From Pilosibacter fragilis (GTDB lineage: Bacteria > Bacillota > Clostridia > Lachnospirales > Lachnospiraceae), in assembly GCF_032490495.1 (NCBI RefSeq), contig NZ_JAVYJB010000009.1, positions 1 through 64,000 of the forward strand: a stretch of 64,000 bases of DNA, read 5' to 3'. Shown here in pieces: positions 41,245 to 49,800 of the stretch. The notes beneath the pieces are model-generated. The model was not told the DNA's origin and did no database searches. It was given only the letters and a program-made list of their open reading frames with translations. Made by a program: the position numbers and the translations under genes. Position 1 is the stretch's first letter. Every line of letters begins with the position of its first letter.

Positions 41245-41928
41245 TTATAAGTGAATGATCTTCGCACCCAGAAGCTCTGCGTCGTCCTCCGCATGGGTAG
41301 CGATGATCAGGAGCTTTCCGGCACAGAGCTCTTTGACCAGATCGATCGTGAGCTGCCTTGTATCCGCGTCCAGTCCGGTAAATGGCTCATCCATGAGAAT
41401 GATATCGGTCGGTGCGAGGATCGCGCGCAGGATCGCGACACGCCTCTTCATGCCGCCGGAAAATTCACAGACAGGCTTACTCAGGGCGTCTTCCGGGAGA
41501 AGACGGAGCAGGTATGCGGTCAGAGCTTCGCTGGAATATCGCTTTCCAAGAGCGAAGCGGAGGTTTTCAATGGCGGTATAGCCTTCCAGAAGACGGTTTT
41601 CCTGAAAAACGGCGGAGATCAGGGGACGCATTCCCCGGATCCTGCAAGGATCAGATTTTGATACCATGCCGGAAGATGCTTTTATATCGTTATTGCCGGT
41701 ATCCCCTGCTGATGTACCGAACAGGATCACACCGGAATCCGGCTTTTCAAGTCCGAGGATCAGACGGAACATTGTAGTCTTTCCGTTTCCGGATGGTGCC
41801 ATCATACAGTAAAAAGTTCCGGAGGAAAATTCCAGGGAGAGATCGGAGAGAACCGGCTGTCCGTCGTAGGATTTGGTGACAGAGCGGAGTGTGAGGGCAG
41901 TGTCATTTTTTTTATTTATCGGACTCAT
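41245..41928 (-). CDS. ABC transporter ATP-binding protein (Ssu/Tau/Thi type)
   Basis: The 227-residue ATPase has Walker A APSGNGKTT (near 43), signature EFSGGMKRR, Walker B DIILMDEPFT and the switch His in IATHAED. The 'A' replacing the usual leading Gly of Walker A and the 'NGKTT' ending are slightly unusual. It overlaps the permease gene by 17 nt, so both are co-translated. Family relatives import nitrate, sulfonates, taurine or thiamine precursors; the substrate here is unknown. Confidence 0.9.
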   Translation of the reverse strand: MSPINKKNDTALTLRSVTKSYDGQPVLSDLSLEFSSGTFYCMMAPSGNGKTTMFRLILGLEKPDSGVILFGTSAGDTGNNDIKASSGMVSKSDPCRIRGMRPLISAVFQENRLLEGYTAIENLRFALGKRYSSEALTAYLLRLLPEDALSKPVCEFSGGMKRRVAILRAILAPTDIILMDEPFTGLDADTRQLTIDLVKELCAGKLLIIATHAEDDAELLGAKIIHL

Positions 41929-42685
41929 TTACATCGGCCCCCTTTCCGGCACATTTCTTCAGAATCCACAGGAATCCCTTTTCGAATAGACTGCTCACAA
42001 GAATGATGACGACCGTCCACGCGAAGAGCTCCGCGGTGCTCAGATAGATCTTCGCGAGATAGAGCCCCTCGCCGATGGAACCGTCCGGCACACCGATGAC
42101 TTCGGCGGCGATCCCGGACTTAAATCCCATGCCGAGAGCGGTGCGGCAGGCGCTTTTTAAGTACGGGTAGAGTGCTGTGCGGTAGATATAGAGCGCCCGA
42201 CGGATAAACGGGATGTGGAAGACTTCCGCCATCTCTAAAAGCTCCCGATCCGCAGATATCAGCCCGGCTCTCGTGTTCACATGGATCATGGGATAGACCA
42301 CGAGGAACGAGATAAAGACGGAGAGGTTTTTAGAGCCGGTCCAGATCAGCGCCAGGATCACGAAGGAAGCGACGGGAACCGTCTTCATGAGCTGCACCGG
42401 TGGCTCTAAGAATTCGTCCACGATGGGAAAACGGTACGCCAGAGATCCGGTGAAAAGTCCAAGAAAAAACGCCAGAAAGAATCCGATGCTGATCCGCCAG
42501 AAAGAAAACGCGATGGCGGACCAGAAATCCGGGAGTAGGATCTGCTCACAGAGCGCCCGCAGCGTATCGGCAGGCCCCACAAGGAAAATATGATTCCGGA
42601 TCAGGGAGGCAGCGGTCTGCCAGAGAACGATCCAGAACAGGATGATCGAGAGCCTGCGGAGAAATCCGGAAAAACGATGATCCAT
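41912..42685 (-). CDS. ABC transporter permease (Ssu/Tau/Thi type)
   Basis: The 257-residue membrane protein has six helices and the BPD_transp_1 EAA loop (EMAEVFHIPFIRRALYIYRTALYPYLKSACRTALGMGFKSGIAAEVIG). Start ATG 42685 follows GAAGGAGACAGCCGCC. Its cognate binding protein lies upstream at 43083 but is separated by a terminator-like hairpin and a MITE. Topology and the EAA loop are clear; the substrate is not. Confidence 0.9.
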   Translation of the reverse strand: MDHRFSGFLRRLSIILFWIVLWQTAASLIRNHIFLVGPADTLRALCEQILLPDFWSAIAFSFWRISIGFFLAFFLGLFTGSLAYRFPIVDEFLEPPVQLMKTVPVASFVILALIWTGSKNLSVFISFLVVYPMIHVNTRAGLISADRELLEMAEVFHIPFIRRALYIYRTALYPYLKSACRTALGMGFKSGIAAEVIGVPDGSIGEGLYLAKIYLSTAELFAWTVVIILVSSLFEKGFLWILKKCAGKGADVNESDK

Positions 42686-42776
42686 GGCGGCTGTCTCCTT
42701 CCATAAAGTGTAATAAAAATCAATGCTGTTTTCCAGCGGTTGAATTTCTTCATGTAATCGTAATAATAAAATTATA

Positions 42777-42909
42777 GTAACTATTCAGTGCCTTCATAGT
42801 TACGTGCAAAAATCCATTCCAGATCAGCTTCGCTGATGGGATTTTTGCCTTCCAGCCCATGTTTTCTTACGGTCAGCGCAGCAAGTGCGCAGACCTACTG
42901 AACAGTTAC
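42777..42909 (-). mobile_element. 133-bp MITE, copy B, inside the ABC transporter locus
   Basis: It is the reverse-oriented counterpart of copies A and C, with ends GTAACTATTCAGT and ACTGTTCAGT-type inverted repeat. An exact 8-bp target duplication AAATTATA lies at 42769-42776 and 42910-42917. It separates the permease from the substrate-binding protein gene. Confidence 0.9.
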
Positions 42910-42997
42910 AAATTATAACAGATATTTCTCATGGCTCAAGCTATTAATCTGACTTATGTAAACTAAATTCCGTGAGAATAAACGAAGATATAGAAAT

Positions 42998-43031
42998 GAG
43001 GTATGACTGTTTTGCCAGCCATACCTCGTTT
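42998..43031. terminator. Hairpin downstream of the substrate-binding protein gene
   Basis: GAGGTATG pairs with CATACCTC around a 14-nt loop. T-rich bases lie on both sides, better on the plus strand. It could end or attenuate the minus-strand transcript before the permease gene. Confidence 0.6.
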
Positions 43032-43082
43032 TTCACAGTCGGCATGAATGCTTGTAACTGTTGAGAACTTTCACAGTCACAA

Positions 43083-44162
43083 TTACTTTACATAGTAGAA
43101 GCTATCATCCGGCAGCTCACCGCCGACGGAGGCCGGGTTCTGGTCGTACAGAGCCTGAAGGTAACCGGAAAGTGCTGTTTTCATCTCATCACCGGAGATA
43201 AAGGTGATGTTGCAGTACGGAAGCGCTTTTTTCGCGATCGGGGCCTTTGCGACGATCTCAGCCTTTGCGATGAGCTCGGCTGCGGCATCCGGATCCTCCG
43301 CGGTGAAGGCGATGGATGCCTCATGTTCCTGTAAAAACGTATCAACGAGGTCCTCGTGCTCCTTTAAGAAATCATTGTTTACAATGGTAACACCTGTTAC
43401 AAGACGGCTTCCGGAACCTTCGCCCTGGACATTATCCCACTCTTTTGTGAGGTCCATGATGATGGAGAGCTTTTCGTTCTGGGCGAGAGCGGCAGTTACG
43501 AACGGCTGCGGAAGAAGACCGATGGCGTTCGGATCCTCAGCGAGGACGGAAGCAACCTCAGATGCCTCGGACTTGAATTCAAGAGTTACATCATCCTCTC
43601 CGAGTCCTGCGGCGGAGAGCACATAGCGGAGTGCGTATTCCGGAGTAGTTCCCTTTCCCGGAAGATATACGGTCTTTCCCTTTAACTGATCAATCGTTGT
43701 CACGGAGCTGTCGGCAGATACGAAGTAGAGAACGCCGAGAGTATTGATATCGATCACGGAGATATTTTTGTTTGTCTTATTGTAGAGAACGCTTGCGACG
43801 TTCGCCGGAAGCAGGGCGATATCGACTTTTCCGCCTGCGACCATGGCGGTCATCTCGTCAGCTGCGGTGACCATAGTGAATTCGTAGCTGTTCTCGGACT
43901 CCCCGTTTGCGGCCTCATCCATGAGCTTTACAAGTCCCATGGTGGTCGGTCCCTTTAAACCGCCGACACGGACAACGGTCTCCTCGCCGGTGTTTTCAGC
44001 GGCGGACTCGGAAGCGGCTTCCGTTGTGGTTTCCTCAGCGGCAGTCGTTGTCTCCTCCGCGGAAGAAGCGGCAGCTGTTGTTTCGGTTTTGGATGATGAG
44101 CAGCCTGCAAGGAGAGATCCCGCGATCGCGGCAGCCATCATGACGGATAACATTTTTCTCAT
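43083..44162 (-). CDS. ABC transporter substrate-binding lipoprotein
   Basis: The 359-residue protein has a lipoprotein signal peptide with lipobox LLAGC at about 17-21, then a Ser/Thr/Glu-rich linker to residue 60. The mature part is a SsuA/THI5-like two-lobe domain (RVGGLKGPTTMGLVKLMDEA, DIALLPANVASVLYNKTNKNISVI, LKGKTVYLPGKGTTPEYALRYVLS). It captures a small ligand at the cell surface for the adjacent permease. The ligand is not evident. It has a strong promoter and a long structured leader (44163-44359). Confidence 0.9.
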   Translation of the reverse strand: MRKMLSVMMAAAIAGSLLAGCSSSKTETTAAASSAEETTTAAEETTTEAASESAAENTGEETVVRVGGLKGPTTMGLVKLMDEAANGESENSYEFTMVTAADEMTAMVAGGKVDIALLPANVASVLYNKTNKNISVIDINTLGVLYFVSADSSVTTIDQLKGKTVYLPGKGTTPEYALRYVLSAAGLGEDDVTLEFKSEASEVASVLAEDPNAIGLLPQPFVTAALAQNEKLSIIMDLTKEWDNVQGEGSGSRLVTGVTIVNNDFLKEHEDLVDTFLQEHEASIAFTAEDPDAAAELIAKAEIVAKAPIAKKALPYCNITFISGDEMKTALSGYLQALYDQNPASVGGELPDDSFYYVK

Positions 44163-44230
44163 AACTTAGTTCCTCCTGAAAAAAATCTGACAGACACGGG
44201 TCTTGTCCCACTGTCTGCGTGAATGATAAA

Positions 44231-44266
44231 TCCCCGGTATGCACACGAAAAGAGCATACCGGGGAT
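44231..44266 (-). terminator. Leader terminator of the binding-protein gene
   Basis: On the minus strand TCCCCGGTATGC pairs with GCATACCGGGGA around an 11-nt loop, followed by TTTATC. It lies between promoter and start codon, so expression is probably controlled by attenuation. I do not recognise the upstream 90 nt as a known aptamer. Confidence 0.65.
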
Positions 44267-44358
44267 CCTGAATATGACAGATATTCCCGTATCAGATTCT
44301 TTTCGTCTTTTCCCTCAGGACAGTTGACCTTTGGGGTTAGCACGACCGAACTAAATAG

Positions 44359-44387
44359 AATATATCATGGGGAGTTAGGAATGTCAA
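44359..44387 (-). promoter_or_regulatory. Promoter of the binding-protein gene
   Basis: On the minus strand TTGACA (44387-44382) and TATATT (44364-44359) are spaced by 17 bp, with TGA just before the -10. Confidence 0.75.
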
Positions 44388-44614
44388 TCCAACATGAGAC
44401 TGGGGAAAACATGTTTTAAAGGCGAAGGCTGCATATGCCAAACCGAAAATAATCGGAAACGGAGTGGCGGGAAAGAGGCGGAACCGGAACCTGACTTTGT
44501 GAAAAAAAGAGACAAAGAAAGCGGTGCTGGACAGCCGCATACTGCGAACAAATATCCGACACAGATAGACAGAAAAACATAGGAAAATACAAGGAATTTC
44601 GCTGCCTGTACTTT

Positions 44615-44673
44615 ATTGTATACAATTTAAGAAAATAAGGTTTTTCCCCGGAATGCGTTGGATTATATACAAT
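44615..44673 (+). promoter_or_regulatory. Two similar palindromic operator-like sites before the hydrogenase
   Basis: ATTGTATACAAT at 44615-44626 is a perfect palindrome and ATTATATACAAT at 44662-44673 differs by one base. Both are followed by TT. Centre-to-centre distance is 47 bp. They lie upstream of the promoter TTGCTT-17-GATAAT (44681-44709). The motif resembles GntR-family operators; the cognate regulator is not in the window. Confidence 0.5.
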
Positions 44674-44680
44674 TTCCGAC

Positions 44681-44709
44681 TTGCTTTGCAAAGGGGGATA
44701 TGCGATAAT
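44681..44709 (+). promoter_or_regulatory. Candidate promoter of the hydrogenase gene
   Basis: TTGCTT and GATAAT are separated by 17 bp, about 63 nt upstream of the start codon. Confidence 0.5.
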
Positions 44710-44771
44710 ATGATGCGAAAACATTAAAAATTAAGGTAAGATAGAGGATTCAAAATTTAGGAGGAAATGGT

Positions 44772-46244
44772 ATGAAAACCAACGATGAGGCACTGCTTAA
44801 GATCAAGTATAACGTGCTGCGCACAGTTTCCAGGCTGGCTTTTGAGGGCAGACTCGAGGAAGAGAGAGACAATATCCCGTTCAAACTGATCCCGGGCCCG
44901 AAGGCACAGTTCCGTTGCTGCGTATATAAGGAGAGAGAGATCATCCGTCAGAGAGTCCGTCTCGCGGAAGGAAAATGTCCGAGTGACAAACAGAGCAACA
45001 ATATCATTCAGGTTATCTCTTCTGCATGTGAGGAGTGTCCGATCACAAGATTCGTTGTAACCGATAACTGTCAGAAATGTATGGGTAAAGCCTGTCAGAA
45101 CGCATGTAACTTTGGTGCGATCTCGATCGGCCGCGACCGTGCCCATATCGATCCGGGTATCTGTAAAGAGTGCGGACGCTGTGCTCAGTCATGTCCGTAC
45201 AATGCGATCGCTGAGCTGATCCGTCCGTGCCGTCGTGCATGTCCGGTAGATGCGATCACAATGGATCCGGAGACAGGAATCTGCCAGATCGATGAAAAGA
45301 AATGTATCCAGTGCGGCGCCTGCGTAAGAAGCTGCCCGTTCGGTGCAATTTCCTCCAAGGTATATGTTGTACAGGTGATCGAGGCGATCAAGGCCGGCAG
45401 GAAGGTCGTTGCTATGGTTGCTCCGGCGGCTGAAGGTGAGTTCGGTCAGGATATCACAATGGAGAGCTGGCGTACTGCATTAAAGAAGGTTGGCTTTACC
45501 GATATGGTAGAGGTTGCTGCCGGTGCTGATATGACAGCAGCTTATGAGGCAATGGAATGGGCAGAGGCATTTAAGGAAGGCAAAAAGATGACGACTTCCT
45601 GCTGTCCGGCATTTGTAAATATGATCAAGAAACACTACCCGACTCTGATCGATAATATGTCCACAACGGTATCCCCGATGTGTGCGGCATCCAGAATGTT
45701 AAAAGCGATCGATCCGGAGACGATCACAGTATTTATCGGACCGTGTATGGCGAAGAAATCCGAGGCTGCTGACAAGTCCATCGAGAACAATGCAGATTAT
45801 GTTCTGACCTTCGGTGAGGCCATCGAAATGCTGCGCGGAAAAGAAGTTGAGCTTGAGCCGGCTGAGGAGACAAAGCAGGAAGGCAGTGTCTTCGGAAAAC
45901 GCTTCGGCAATGGCGGCGGCGTGACAAACGCGGTGATCGAGTGCTTAAAGGAAAAGGGAGAGAGCACAGACGTTAAGGTTGCACGCTGCAGCGGTGCGGC
46001 TGAGGTCAAGAAAGCCCTTCTTCTTCTCAAGGTAGGCAGACTTCCGGAAGACTTCATTGAGGGTATGATGTGCCAGGGCGGCTGCGTAGGCGGACCGAGC
46101 AATCTGAAACAGGAGATGGCATTCAAGAAAGACCGTGACGCTGTGATCGCGAAGGCAGACGGCCGCGGAGTATGGGAGAACTTAAAGAATTACGATATGG
46201 ATTCCTTCTCTATGCATCGCAGCTACGAGAAGCCGGAGGCTTAA
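44772..46244 (+). CDS. [FeFe] hydrogenase, group B type, with ferredoxin-like domains
   Basis: The 490-residue protein has many cysteines at about 80-190 arranged as ferredoxin clusters (CQKCMGKACQNACNFG, CKECGRCAQSCPYN, CIQCGACVRSCPFG). The H-cluster domain carries TSCCPAF near 274 (L1), IGPCMAKKSEA near 323 (L2) and MMCQGGCVGG near 433 (L3). The L1-L3 wording matches group B monomeric enzymes rather than the classical CpI type, and there is no [2Fe-2S] N-terminal domain. It would evolve or oxidise H2, or sense it. The start follows TTTAGGAGGAAATGGT. No maturation genes (hydEFG) are in the window. Confidence 0.88.
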   Translation: MKTNDEALLKIKYNVLRTVSRLAFEGRLEEERDNIPFKLIPGPKAQFRCCVYKEREIIRQRVRLAEGKCPSDKQSNNIIQVISSACEECPITRFVVTDNCQKCMGKACQNACNFGAISIGRDRAHIDPGICKECGRCAQSCPYNAIAELIRPCRRACPVDAITMDPETGICQIDEKKCIQCGACVRSCPFGAISSKVYVVQVIEAIKAGRKVVAMVAPAAEGEFGQDITMESWRTALKKVGFTDMVEVAAGADMTAAYEAMEWAEAFKEGKKMTTSCCPAFVNMIKKHYPTLIDNMSTTVSPMCAASRMLKAIDPETITVFIGPCMAKKSEAADKSIENNADYVLTFGEAIEMLRGKEVELEPAEETKQEGSVFGKRFGNGGGVTNAVIECLKEKGESTDVKVARCSGAAEVKKALLLLKVGRLPEDFIEGMMCQGGCVGGPSNLKQEMAFKKDRDAVIAKADGRGVWENLKNYDMDSFSMHRSYEKPEA

Positions 46245-46314
46245 TGTAGGTTTACATAACATATGAATATGGCAGGGTGTCCGGCTGGGGCTGGCGGACA
46301 CCTGTGAACAAAAG

Positions 46315-46366
46315 AACAGCATATATTTTCTGGAGAATTTCTGGAAGGTATATGCTGTTTTGATGT
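46315..46366 (+). terminator. Terminator of the hydrogenase gene
   Basis: AACAGCATATAT pairs with ATATGCTGTT across about 24 nt, followed by TTGATG. A GTGTCCG/CGGACAC hairpin at 46277-46303 precedes it. Confidence 0.65.
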
Positions 46367-46432
46367 CATGGATCCGGGGGGTGTCGGCTTAACAGCGGAA
46401 AAATGTGACCTGCAGCAAGTGCTCATGCCCGG

Positions 46433-46639
46433 GTGAACGGAAGATGGTACTATCTGAACGCAGACGGAGATATGGCGATCGGCTGGATCCTTGTGAACGG
46501 AGTCTGGTATTACCTGAATCCGATGGCAGGAGTCCTTGATCCGGGTGGAAATCCGATACCGGAGGGCGCAATGTACGTAAGTGCTGTGACGCCGGATGGC
46601 TATCATGTCGGAGTATCCGGGGCGCTGATCGGAAGATAA
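46433..46639 (+). pseudogene. Orphan cell-wall-binding (choline-binding-like) repeat fragment
   Basis: The peptide contains GRWYYLNADGDMAIGWILVNGVWYYLNPMAG, one and a half CW_binding_1-type repeats, then a short tail. The frame opens right after a stop at about 46399 and the only start is a GTG without a ribosome binding site. Nothing resembling the enzyme or the other repeats of such proteins lies upstream. It is most likely the 3' remnant of a lost surface protein, with its original terminator still in place. Confidence 0.6.
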
Positions 46640-46683
46640 CAGACAGCGGCAGGTATCGAAAATGATATCTGCCGCTGTTTTTA
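46640..46683 (+). terminator. Terminator after the repeat fragment
   Basis: ACAGCGGCAG plus TATC pair with GATA plus CTGCCGCTGT, followed by TTTTTA. It is a very strong hairpin. Confidence 0.8.
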
Positions 46684-46737
46684 TGTGCTTTATCCAGGTT
46701 CGATAAGAATCCCACCTTTTTCAGGTGGTAGTAACAG

Positions 46738-46787
46738 CAAATTCGTCTCAGTGGAAGTCAGTTTTCGACTGAGACGAATTTGTATTT
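46738..46787. terminator. Terminator of the activase gene (minus strand)
   Basis: AAATTCGTCTCAGT pairs with ACTGAGACGAATTT, a perfect 14-bp stem with a 15-nt loop. It lies just beyond the stop of the minus-strand activase gene and also faces the opposing fragment. Confidence 0.75.
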
Positions 46788-46807
46788 AGAAGCTTATGGT
46801 ATGTAGA

Positions 46808-49800
46808 TTACAACCGACACTTATTGACACGCTTGGAAGAAAGCTCTTCCACCTTCTTTAACGTCTTCGCCAGATTCGGATCCACATATTCTTCTTTTTC
46901 AAGGTTTTTCTGAGCTGTGGAAAGCATCAGCTTGATACGGTTTAACTGGTTTACCTCACTGGCCCCCGGATCATAGTCGACGGCGATGATGTTTGCCTTG
47001 GGGTTCGCGTAGCGAAGCTCCTTGATGACACCTTTTCCGACGATATGGTTCGGCAGGCAGCCGAAAGGCTGAACGCAGACGATGTTGTTGACACCGCTCT
47101 TGATGAGCTCCAGCATCTCACCGGTCAGGAACCAGCCTTCACCGGTCTGGTTTCCGAGGGAGACAAAGCCGTTTGCCATCACTGCCAGATCCTTGATCCT
47201 TGACGGCGGAGTGAAGTGGGTGCTCTTTTCGAGAGCGATCCTTGCGGCCTTTCTCATGTACTCTAAAAGGGAGATCGCCATGTTGCAGAGATGCGCCGTG
47301 GAGCGCTTCATTCCCAGATTATCTGCCTTGAAGTTGCTGTTGTAGAAGCAGTAAAGCAGGAAATCCATGAGATCCGGCATAACAGCTTCCGCACCTTCCG
47401 ACTCCAGGAGCTCCACGATGTGGTTGTTGGCGGTCGGGGAGAATTTGACGAGGATCTCTCCGACGATGCCGACCTTCGGCTTGTGGACATTCGTGCGCTC
47501 TAAGTTATCGAAGTCATGGATGATGCCGCGGATATTCTTCACAAAGGTCATCATTCCGGCGCTCTTTGTGGAGAGTGCTTTGACACAGATCTTCTTCCAT
47601 TTCTCGTGGAGCGCATTTGCGGAGCCTGGAACGGCCTCATAAGGTCTTGTAGCGTAGAGAACACGCATAAATACATCACCGTATACAACAGCCTGAAGAG
47701 CCTTCACAAGCATAGCCGGTGTATACTTGAATCCTGGGTTTGTCTCCATGCCATTTGCGTTGATGGAGATGACCGGGATCTGCGCCATTCCGGCTTTTTC
47801 CAAAGCGCGGCGGATAAATCCGATATAGTTTGACGCACGACAGCCGCCTCCGGTCTGGCTCATGAGGACAGCTGTGTGGTCGAGATCATACTTTCCGGAC
47901 AGCAGGGCATCCATGATCTGTCCGATAACGATCAGGGACGGATAGCAGGCGTCGTTGTTTACATATTTTAATCCCGTATCGACGGCTGTCTTGTCATCGT
48001 TCTGGAGAACAACGAGGTTGTAGCCGAAGCTGCGGATCGCCGGCTCGATGAGCTCGAAGTGGATCGGGGACATCTGCGGGCAGAGCAGCGTGTAGTTTTT
48101 CTTCATGTCCTTCGTGAACATCACACGGTTGTAGGAGCTGGACACGATATTTCTCGTGTAGCGGCGCTCCTCGCGGACACGCAGGGCGGAGATGAGGGAA
48201 CGGATACGGATCCTTGCGGCTCCGAGGTTGTTGACCTCATCGATCTTTAAGACCGTATAGATCTTCCCGGATCGGGTGAGAATATCACTGACCTGATCGG
48301 TGGTCACGGCGTCGAGACCGCAGCCGAAGGAATTTAGCTGGACGAGATCCAGGTTATCCTGTGTCTTTACAAAGGCCGCCGCCGCATAGAGGCGGGAGTG
48401 GTACATCCACTGGTCGGTAACGACGAGCGGGCGCTCCACCTTTCCTAAATGGGATACGGAGTCCTCCGTGAGGACAGCGAAACCGTAGGAGGTGATCATA
48501 TCGGCGATGCCGTGGTTGATCTCCGGATCGATGTGGTACGGACGTCCCGCAAGGACGATGCCGTGTTTTCCGGTGTCTTTTAAGTACTGTAAGACTTCCT
48601 CGCCTTTCTTCTCCACATCGGTTCTCGCCTGGGCGAGTTCATCCCAGGCCTTTTTAGCAGCCTTCTTCGTCTCGGATTCCGGAATATCGAATTCCTTCTT
48701 AAAGACTTCCTGAAGCTGCTTTGAAAGGACCGCCTCGCTTGTGAACGCCATGAACGGATTTAAGAACTTCACGTTCTTTTCCTTTAATTCCTCCATGTTG
48801 TTCTTGATGTTCTCCGAGTAGGAGGTGACCATCGGGCAGTTGTAGTGGTTTCCGGCTCCCGGAACCTCTTTCCGCTCGTAAGGAATACACGGATAGAAGA
48901 TAAACGGCACATCGCGTTTGATGAGCCAGGAAATGTGTCCGTGGGCAAGCTTTGCCGGGTAACATTCAGACTCACTCGGGATCGTCTCGATGCCCAGCTC
49001 GTAGATCTGGTGGCTGGACTGTGGGGACAGCATCACGCGGAAGCCGAGCTCCTTAAAGAAGGTTGCCCAGTACGGGAAGTTCTCGTACATGTTGAGGACC
49101 CGCGGGATTCCCACAACGCCGTGGGTCGCCTTGTCGGCTGTCAACGGCTCATAGTCGAAGAGTCTGTGATACTTCCATGTAAAGAGGTTCGGGATGTCAC
49201 GTTTTGCCTTTTCCACGCCGAGACCGCGCTCACAGCGGTTTCCGGAAATATACTGACGTCCACCCTCGAACCGGTTGATCGTCAGGACACAGTGGTTTAC
49301 GCATCCGCGGCAGCGGCTCATGGTTGTCGTGTAGGTCAAATTGATCATATCGTCCAGAGAGAGCATCGTCGTCTCATGGGGACGGTGCATGTAACGCTCA
49401 CGGGCGATCAGTGCCGCGCCGAAGGCACCCATGATACCTGCGATATCCGGGCGGACGGCATTGCAGCCGGAGATCCGCTCGAAGCTTCGGAGGACTGCGT
49501 CATTGTAGAAGGTTCCGCCCTGTACAACGACGTTCTTTCCGAGGTCGCCGGCGGAAGTGATCTTGATGACCTTAAACAGGGCGTTCTTGATCACAGAGTA
49601 GGCGAGGCCGGCGGAGATATCCGCAACAGAAGCGCCTTCTTTCTGCGCCTGTTTTACGTTGGAGTTCATGAATACGGTACATCTCGTTCCGAGATCCACC
49701 GGGTTCTGGGCAAAAAGTGCCGCCTTCGCGAAATCCTGAACGCTGTAGTTTAAGGATTTTGCGAAGGTCTCGATGAAGGAACCGCAGCCGGAGGAACATG

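Noticed and set aside
44163..44360. TPP riboswitch before the ABC binding protein
   Set aside because: The CUGAGA and CCUGAUCUGGAUAAUGCC cores are not present in recognisable form, although CTGAGGG and GAATCTGATACGGG are loosely similar.
48845..49753. Plus-strand open frame of 302 codons
   Set aside because: It lies wholly inside the minus-strand activase gene, which has clear ASKHA motifs; the opposing frame has no family features.
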